In this document: one piece after another, positions 10,101-11,981 of the stretch
How the letters are laid out: the number at the start of each line of letters is the position of its first letter
Position numbering within the stretch: position 1 is the first letter of the stretch
Origin: an uncultured Caryophanales bacterium
GTDB taxonomy: Bacteria; Bacillota_I; Bacilli_A; Izemoplasmatales; Hujiaoplasmataceae
Length of the DNA stretch: 11,981 nucleotides
Direction of reading: 5' to 3'
NCBI GenBank assembly: GCA_937958685.1
Contig: CALGNF010000173.1
Location: forward strand, 1 to 11,981
The notes under the pieces: model-generated
What the model was told of the DNA's origin: nothing
The model's input: only the letters and a program-made list of their open reading frames with translations
Database searches by the model: none
Position numbers and translations under genes: made by a program

Positions 10101-10936
10101 ATATCCGCATCATTCTCCTGGATGTCACTTATATCGAATACGATGAACTGGTGGCCTTGATCAAGGCGCTTGAAGACCTTGGCCTCGATGATTTCTCGAC
10201 CTTCTCGTTCACGCCCGCCAACATCTTCCTGCTCGAAAGTTTCGCAACGATCCTGGCCTCCGAGATCATGCAGGCCACGATCTCCGACAACCTGCTGGCT
10301 TCGCCGACGCTCGATGAGACCGCTCCGGCAGGCAGCGGCAAGCTGATTGTCCCGAATTACTTCCGCCAGGATATCACGGCAGCGACAATCGGAACCGAAT
10401 GGATCGAAAAGGTTGAGCTCGACCGGCTGCTGACTTCGCTGAAACTCCTTGGCATCTCCGACTTCTCCGACAGCATGAGCGGTTCGGCCATCACCACGAT
10501 CTTCACCGATGATGTGAAACGGACCACCTTCATGGCAAGCGGCTCGATCCATGTCACGACCGACAACCTGCTCAAGGGCAACGCCAATATCAGCGCCGCC
10601 ATCCCCGCCTTGGCTAAGGAAACGGCTTATGAGATCGCCAATCTCACGACCAAGGCCGAGATCATCTACTTCATCGTCGCCGTCAACACGATCGGCGCCA
10701 GCGACTTCACGACCGCCGACTTCTCCGTCGCCGCGATTGCCGCCCTGACACCGGCTGAACAAGACACGATCGTGACATCGATGATCGTCAGGAACAAGAT
10801 CACACCGGATCTTGAGACGCTCTGCAGCAATCCGTTCGATCCGTATCCGCTGACCGATGATGATTACATGAGCGGGGCTGCTCGCGATTTCTTGAAAAAG
10901 CAATCAGTACTAGACATCATTGACTTCTATTATTAA
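1163..10936 (+). CDS. Giant CvpA-like membrane-anchored tandem-repeat protein (3257 aa)
   Basis: This is one uninterrupted frame of 3257 codons (roughly 350 kDa). Residues 17-206 are a four-helix membrane domain of CvpA type, with the diagnostic GLGMLFGFLRGFKKS after helix 1. Residues ~207-340 are a linker. From residue ~340 to the end there are about 33 tandem units. They can be tracked by an SAxLHATISDQ-like helix, a VVxPExD strand and turn, an IxVxVxGTxFV strand, and a KxEIxxFFExLExLGI helix. The landmark His, or its equivalent, falls at residues 350, 434, 517, 608, 694, 781, 873, 962, 1059, 1148, 1245, 1334, 1431, 1520, 1609, 1698, 1789, 1878, 1974, 2062, 2151, 2239, 2328, 2417, 2506, 2602, 2687, 2780, 2865, 2953, 3037, 3130 and 3210. 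The repeats are rich in Asp and Glu and nearly lack Cys. The C-terminus (VLDIIDFYY) has no LPXTG or membrane helix. Positively charged loops at 37-41 and 158-171 place the repeats outside the cell. A surface fibre or adhesin-like role is inference. Ordinary CvpA proteins are far shorter, ~160-250 residues. The gene has its own promoter and terminator. Confidence 0.93.
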   Translation: MPEMPNLPIPDLTELPLYLNIAFFSILGLGMLFGFLRGFKKSLYAFIVTVIFYVIFFLTIEMAVNALWSLQLPFLGGLLANLNPAFASVTSLSEAVPLALSIYVPSIPEAVLANPNLLEFVAGLAIFIVKIVYTIIYFTVIQIIYRLLTFIIRVIFFNTPKSERKYRSQNRGFGAVFGLLSGVLSLFVTFIIMGGVMSIGESLLVFAPEIPEAEEVTLHFPRQGIYEASQSVIPLQNEEDPMAGFAEAVAMLQGIVDSYNSNILVSLSSQLTISDTDEQEAELSLYLFDSVLSFTYKEEKIAIRDELAVYASVAGTILNSPFMETMDLADIDGELIQTAMNELADSHLFTSILPLAIDVGSEFMEIDIPVDKEAIYEIDWKTEIMQIGEVAALVFDFINTAGLLEENPDFETVIFDGDMVRDIFDALGDSQLVTLAAYVAVQPLLQGLADDNPVKAIITVPEDLNWKDEFSAMGEIIGAVLDTSITYAQIQSGDPLVIIQALAQLDFTVLLQSKIITNALINVLSGAGGLLDGEQLAFLKIPANISWLDELDGDGNIIKNGELRNILQALNQLAQVAANIDFGNINATSITELTDDAINALFESRILVASITEAIRTLEFGEMSLLIPDSAFDDEGYLLKTELVAVVTALKTIISALPCDEGDEECAAIGFDYEEILTLSSDDIDTVFASLILEATIGNMVLELGGDMLVVPQTPDVIALISVDGIEREIVAAAEIKKVFAAVGVFEITSFADIEFDESMILEIAADEDKIDTILDSKIIAATAGNLLYDMGGDVLTIPNATIEVITVGGEAKSIVDAAEIKRLLLAVATLEITSLEGMEIGPDILKNLATETDQTVLDEDKADKLFASLILQATISKILIDLVGGEAPVLTIPYFSETGATIRYETEEDDFEWIHVDELTALIQAILILDITDFENLDIDSLDLDLILDNASVILESAILQATISDQIMNLETDMIVVPEYDLLGEELQITTGTGAKATTFIAKGELELTLEAIGVLDIDLQNPDFDETIINKLASDSIPGELDDDKLDTLLASSIIHASMSNMIIDLTEGDGETAAVIVVPHFAENGSEVRLDDGHGVEYISKTELINLFKAYYALDIEDFNSVDSLEISTILAKFDTIILSATLHATISDQVINMESDAVVVPEFNLDEEAIIIIVGAGETATTYVSSQELRATFDALDVLGIDFSNPAFDATLISNLEADDDPSVLDEDKLDTLFASTIIHASISKMLLDLTEAEEGESSILTVPYYDAFNLEVRFSDDQGCKYISEAELRNALAAMHALDISDFNNVESLELQDISANFDVLIASAILHATISEQVINMESEAIVVPEFDLDDNPVIIVVGAGVTETTYISETELRATFDALDVMGIDFNNPAFDASLVNNLESASDPDVLDETKLDTLFASVIIHASISKMLFDLTEAEEGESAILSVPYYDSDDTAVRVDDGRGIEYVTETELRSVLAALHALDITDFNNVESLTLQDINSNFPVLIASAILHATISDQLLTLESDDVVIPHYGYDGVSIRITVGLLDQETVYIGKNELEHTFTALDLLGVNDLTNVDIAIDLTDFYAPDNRDTLLASAIVHAAISKQLLELEELTVPHFDIADNPIRLLRGSLVLDTATEYVVDTEIHALFEVLEVLNITDLDNVNIDLNLADFYEPEEREILMDSASVHLEISNQLIGLGPETLAIPHKDSDDGDIRMSVGDELEQTASEYVVKAEIHALFEVLEKLNISDLDNVNITIDLTDFYTEADRNILLDSASVHAEISKQVLDIDDATLDVPFYSEAGLSIRIIRGVGLEATEYLVKDEVHALFEVLEFLNISDLETVNMDMDLTDLYVVENRTILLASASVHLKMSSQMLELATGDEPVLVIPDSDIDGNPITVLRVNHDDLIDDVYLKQSEIHYFFEGLEILDLPIDNIDEFDGSFDLSILYVHENRVELLKSASLHATISDQLIKLDTDGTIVIPDQDVLTSDVRLVVAGTEFIVGSEIHAFFDGIEELGLVITNVNEFDGSFNLGVMYGQDSRDMILTSATLHATISDQLIKLDTEKDVVVMPEKDVDDVAIQLSIAGTAFVIKAEIDFFFEGLEELGLIINDVNEFDGSFHLGVMYAQESRDIIMASAALHATISEQLIKLDTDGTIIMPDQDIAAVDIRLSVSGTQYIIKTEIDYFFEGLEELGLIIDDVNEFDGSFNLGVMYAQDSRDVIMASAALHATISDQLIKLDTEKDVVVMPEKDVASDDIQVLVSGTTFVLKTEIDYFFDGLEELGLIIEDVNEFDGSFHLGVMYDQESRDIIMASAALHATISDQLVKLDTEKAVVVFPDKDVDTLDIQLSIAGVVYVIKAEIDYFFEGLEELGLIIDDVNEFDGSFNLGVMYDQASRDIILASAALHATISDQLIKLDTDKDAVIVPELDVTEAPIIVTVESVDYLTKAEIDGFFEGLEELGLIIDDVNMFDGKINMTALYDVTSRTTILTSAILHATISEQLIDLDTRALVIIPDTDYAETLSIRVVKALVEFIAKDEIHAFFEAIETLGIPLDYIDEFTGTISLASFFVSEEPLEYDNNQNTLLASAIMHATISDQILDLNGSALVVPERDIAETLITATVSGTAFVSKTEIKALINSLDILGVNDITTFTGTIELDNFFSEANQNTLLASASMHATISDQILDLGDAVLIVPEKDFAEVAVRIINSVLVEFVAKAEIKALINALEILGINKVDGFTGTITLSYFFESENPATYDDNQDILLASASMHATISDQMLDLGASALIVPDTDVDNTTIRKLVETVDFIYRTEIKAIINALDLLGLTSIDSMTGAFSLAKLNTSDKQDKLLLSASMHATISDKIFAIDDDILYVPAKRQDNATAVKVEAGLLGAEIDFVVKNEIKALIDSLIIMGYGDLSSFTSEFELDEIFANPETVFLSASIQAMFSNRLLADTGGTLIVPDEYYGTTDDIRIILLDVTYIEYDELVALIKALEDLGLDDFSTFSFTPANIFLLESFATILASEIMQATISDNLLASPTLDETAPAGSGKLIVPNYFRQDITAATIGTEWIEKVELDRLLTSLKLLGISDFSDSMSGSAITTIFTDDVKRTTFMASGSIHVTTDNLLKGNANISAAIPALAKETAYEIANLTTKAEIIYFIVAVNTIGASDFTTADFSVAAIAALTPAEQDTIVTSMIVRNKITPDLETLCSNPFDPYPLTDDDYMSGAARDFLKKQSVLDIIDFYY
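1211..1780 (+). other. CvpA-like four-helix membrane domain of the giant protein (residues 17-206)
   Basis: Hydrophobic segments lie at residues ~17-37, 42-66, 120-157 and 172-206. The first loop carries RGFKK (37-41). The loop between helices 3 and 4 is strongly basic (KSERKYRSQNR, 161-171). Both would be cytoplasmic, so the N-terminus and everything after helix 4 would be outside. The G-x-x-x-G-F-x-R-G-F pattern after helix 1 and the length are those of the CvpA (colicin V production) family. The assignment rests on these patterns, not on a profile search. In mycobacterial MarP the same type of domain anchors an extracytoplasmic protease, which supports this topology. Confidence 0.75.
2180..4045 (+). 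repeat. N-terminal degenerate repeat units (8 units)
   Basis: The landmark positions are residues 350, 434, 517, 608, 694, 781, 873 and 962 minus one period, at spacings of 83-92 codons. The first three units are recognisable mainly by a short helix, then an I-x-V-P or L-K-I-P strand, then an acidic helix with W/E (VPEDLNWKDEF, IPANISW, GELRNILQALNQLA). The landmark position holds T, T, T, V, E, A, Q rather than His. From residue 608 onward the match to the later units is clear (LILEATIGN, KIIAATAGN, LILQATISK). Boundaries of the first units are approximate. Confidence 0.7.
4046..5719 (+). repeat. Three copies of a 558-nt two-unit repeat (type A+B)
   Basis: The copies are 4046-4603, 4604-5161 and 5162-5719, each exactly 558 nt (97 + 89 codons). 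The A unit starts with LHATISDQVINMES-type sequence and contains ELRATFDALDVLGIDF. The B unit starts with IIHASISKMLLDLTEAEEGE and contains LDISDFNNVESL. A units resemble other A units more than their B neighbours, so the duplicated module is the pair. Copies 2 and 3 are the most alike. The first copy is more diverged (its A landmark is Gln962). Confidence 0.9.
5720..7081 (+). repeat. Type C repeat units (5 units, ~267 nt period)
   Basis: Units start at 5720, 5987, 6254, 6527 and 6794, with lengths of 89, 89, 91, 89 and 96 codons. Their signature is EIHALFEVLExLNISDLxN followed by NVNIxxDLTDFY, and a landmark helix reading ASVHxEISxQ. The first unit is transitional from type A/B. The last contains DSDIDG and already has the EFDGSF of the next block, so it is transitional to type D. 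Confidence 0.88.
7082..8677 (+). repeat. Type D repeat units, the most homogeneous core (6 units of 88-89 codons)
   Basis: Units start at 7082, 7346, 7613, 7877, 8144 and 8411. The signature is LHATISDQLIKLDT, then FFEGLEELGLIIDDVNEFD and GSFxLGVMY. Units 1 and 3 share DTDGTI and PDQD; units 2 and 4 share DTEKDVVVMPEKDV. Hence 7082-7612 and 7613-8143, each 531 nt, are copies of a two-unit block. 7360-7421 and 7891-7952 differ at only two of 62 bases. By eye, units 2 and 4 differ at about 15 of 89 residues. Short-read assembly could miscount units in this part. Confidence 0.93.
8678..10018 (+). repeat. Type E repeat units (5 units, alternating long and short)
   Basis: Units start at 8678, 8966, 9221, 9500 and 9755, with lengths of 96, 85, 93, 85 and 88 codons. 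The signature is MHATISDQILDL, then EIKALINALEILGI, then a FTGTIxL stretch. Long units carry an insert before the next landmark (EPLEYDNNQN, NPATYDDNQD); short units lack it. The long-short alternation implies a duplicated pair, 8678-9220 and 9221-9754. Confidence 0.88.
10019..10936 (+). repeat. C-terminal degenerate repeat units and protein end
   Basis: Landmarks are residues 2953 (IQAMFSN), 3037 (MQATISDN), 3130 (IHVTTDN) and 3210 (VRNKITPDL), at spacings of 84, 93 and 80 codons. The motif decays progressively, and the last unit is only a partial helix. The protein then ends in LKKQSVLDIIDFYY with no sorting signal or membrane segment. Degeneration at both ends with a homogeneous middle fits an array that grew from the inside. 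Confidence 0.75.
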
Positions 10937-10964
10937 CTTGACAATCATTACATTTTTAAAGTCT

Positions 10965-10993
10965 AAAGACAGGGTGCGAGCCCTGTCTTTTTT
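10965..10993 (+). terminator. Rho-independent terminator of the giant gene
   Basis: AAAGACAGGG (10965-10974) pairs perfectly with CCCTGTCTTT (10981-10990) around a 6-base loop, followed by a run of six T's (10988-10993). It lies 28 bases after the TAA stop. This makes the downstream paralogue a separate transcription unit. Confidence 0.92.
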
Positions 10994-11023
10994 GTGAAAC
11001 AGAAGAAATCAAAGCGACCATGA

Positions 11024-11076
11024 TTGCGAAACACAACAAATGTTGTATAATGAAAATATGATTGATGAAACGGAGG
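11024..11076 (+). promoter_or_regulatory. Putative promoter and RBS of the second CvpA-like gene
   Basis: TTGCGA (11024-11029, 4 of 6) is followed after 16 bases by a perfect TATAAT (11046-11051). GGAGG (11072-11076) lies nine bases before the ATG at 11086. The transcript would start near 11058. The in-frame ATG at 11065 lies upstream of the RBS and is unlikely to be used. Confidence 0.65.
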
Positions 11077-11085
11077 TTTCTCCTG

Positions 11086-11928
11086 ATGGATTTGAGTTTC
11101 CTTTCCTATTTTGACTTGCTGTTCTATATTGTCCTGGGCCTGGCGGTGCTGATGGGCTTTGCCAGGGGGCTCAAGAAAACCTTGTTCACGTTGATTACAA
11201 TGGCGATTTTCTATGTCGCCTTCTTTCTCACTGTCGGCCCGGTATCCCGGCTGCTTTGGACCATGGATATGCCCTGGTTGGGTCCGATCCTGGCCAATGT
11301 CGACGCTTCGCTGGCCACTTTCACTTCCTTTGAGGACAGTCTTTCGGCATTCCTGCAAATCGGACTTGGCGATGCCATCGATGTCGCCAACGTCTCGGAG
11401 GAATTGCTCGAACTGGCGACCGGTCTCGGAATATTCGTCCTGAAGATCGTCTATACATTGCTGTATTTCACCGTGATCCTGGTCCTATACAAAATCATCT
11501 GCATGATTTTGGCCGCCATCATCATCGGCAAGGCCGGCAAGGGCGAATCCAAGAATCACGGATTGGGCGCCGTCGTTGGCATTGCCAACGGTGTTATGGC
11601 TGTCTTCGTGATGCTGATCATGTTCGGCGGAATCATGTCGATCACCGAAAGTCTGGTGACGCTGCTGCCCGCCGATGGATCCGAGGAAACGGAGCCGCTG
11701 GTTTTTGTTCCCCGGTCCGACTTGATTCAACTGCATCAGTCACTGATTCCGCTGGCTGAGCCGGAGGAAGACCCGGGTCTGAGCGACGAGATGCTGACGA
11801 TGCTGGAAGAAGTCGCCGCGATGGTCGAAGCCTATAACAACAATCTGCTTGTCCAACTGGCGGGCAACATCACGACGGCCTCGATCGTCAACGCCGACGA
11901 GACGGTGCCGCTGCACCTCAACCTGTTC
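11086..11928 (+). CDS. Second CvpA-like membrane protein, paralogue of the giant protein (partial, 3' end missing)
   Basis: 281 codons are visible before the adapter begins. There are four hydrophobic segments, at residues ~9-26, 32-58, 110-147 and 159-190. The first loop is ARGLKK (26-31) and the second loop is basic (KAGKGESKNHG, 149-159). The chain aligns end to end with residues ~18-288 of the giant protein. Matching stretches include FGFLRGFKK/MGFARGLKK, IVYTIIYFTV/IVYTLLYFTV and GGVMSIGESL/GGIMSITESL. They continue past the membrane domain into the linker (QSVIPL/QSLIPL, DSYNSNILVSL/EAYNNNLLVQL). Since the linker is shared, this gene probably also continues into a repeat array, but that part lies outside the contig. 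Its own promoter and RBS precede it. The open frame runs on into the adapter, adding a false tail RSEERRVGKECRSRRSP that must be removed. Confidence 0.9.
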
Positions 11929-11981
11929 AGATCGGAAGAGCGTCGTGTAGGGAAAGAGTGTAGATCTAGGCGGTCGCCGTA
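11929..11981 (-). other. Illumina P5/TruSeq adapter, reverse complement (artefact)
   Basis: From AGATCGGAAGAGCGTCGTG at 11929 to the end, the bases are the reverse complement of the P5 adapter. There are two mismatches near the end (AGATCTAGGCGG where the adapter has AGATCTCGGTGG). The junction falls exactly on a codon boundary of the second CvpA-like gene, so the frame reads straight through it. Confidence 0.98.

Noticed and set aside
6068..10903. Long minus-strand open frames inside the giant gene (about 380, 530 and 590 codons at 6068-7216, 7334-8938 and 9122-10903), plus others at 2009-2767, 3791-4897 and 4952-5779
   Set aside because: They are antisense mirrors of the repetitive coding strand. 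Their translations just repeat low-complexity basic/acidic patterns with the period of the array. They lack ribosome binding sites, and none is continuous across the whole gene. The plus frame is continuous for 9.8 kb with clear domains.
2180..10936. CRISPR array or non-coding satellite as an explanation of the periodic DNA
   Set aside because: The period is ~267 nt, always a multiple of three, with divergence concentrated so that the protein pattern is kept. It is coding repetition, not short direct repeats with unique spacers.
10880..10936. Possible cell-wall sorting signal at the C-terminus of the giant protein
   Set aside because: The end reads LKKQSVLDIIDFYY, with no LPXTG-like motif, no hydrophobic helix and no basic tail.
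47..11928. tRNA, rRNA, riboswitch or insertion sequence
   Set aside because: I saw no cloverleaf-like element, rRNA motif, transposase or terminal inverted repeats. The gaps between genes are 140-150 bp and are accounted for by promoters and terminators.
1..11981. Inverted repeat at the two ends, as for a transposon, linear replicon or phage terminus
   Set aside because: The inverted sequence is the Illumina adapter, so it is synthetic.

Overview
The window looks like a contig (or synthetic long read) from an uncultured Gram-positive-type bacterium. The reasons are a lipobox signal peptide on a secreted protease, purine-rich ribosome binding sites 7-9 bases before the starts, TATAAT-type promoters in AT-rich gaps, and short hairpin/T-run terminators. 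The genes are about half G+C. A Bacilli/Mollicutes-related anaerobe would fit, but there is no phylogenetic marker here and this is a low-confidence guess. Both ends are Illumina adapter (1-46 and 11929-11981), so only 47-11928 is biological.

Layout: (1) 47-124 is the last 25 codons of an unidentified plus-strand gene. It stops on a hairpin that also ends the convergent gene. (2) 147-1022, minus strand, is a small secreted lipoprotein with a trypsin-like (S1C/HtrA-type) protease domain and a visible His-Asp-Ser triad. (3) 1023-1162 is an AT-rich divergent promoter region. (4) 1163-10936, plus strand, is one uninterrupted gene of 3257 codons. Its first ~206 residues form a four-helix CvpA-like membrane domain. 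Nearly everything after residue ~340 is a tandem array of about 33 repeats of 80-97 residues, typically 89. I recognise no family for the repeat. (5) 10965-10993 is a strong terminator. (6) A second promoter and RBS precede 11086-11928, a second gene whose 281 visible codons are paralogous to the start of the giant protein. It is cut by the contig end.

The positive-inside rule places the giant repeat array outside the membrane, held by its N-terminal CvpA-like anchor. It has no C-terminal LPXTG or transmembrane anchor. The array has internal history: degenerate units at both ends, four homogeneous sub-families in the middle, and repeated growth by two-unit blocks (558, 531 and ~540 nt). The neighbouring protease matters because CvpA-like membrane domains are known to be fused to trypsin-like proteases, as in mycobacterial MarP. 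The locus may be a split version: a membrane-anchored giant surface fibre, a paralogue beside it, and a lipid-anchored protease that could process or control them. That functional link is inference. The gene structures and the repeats are directly visible.
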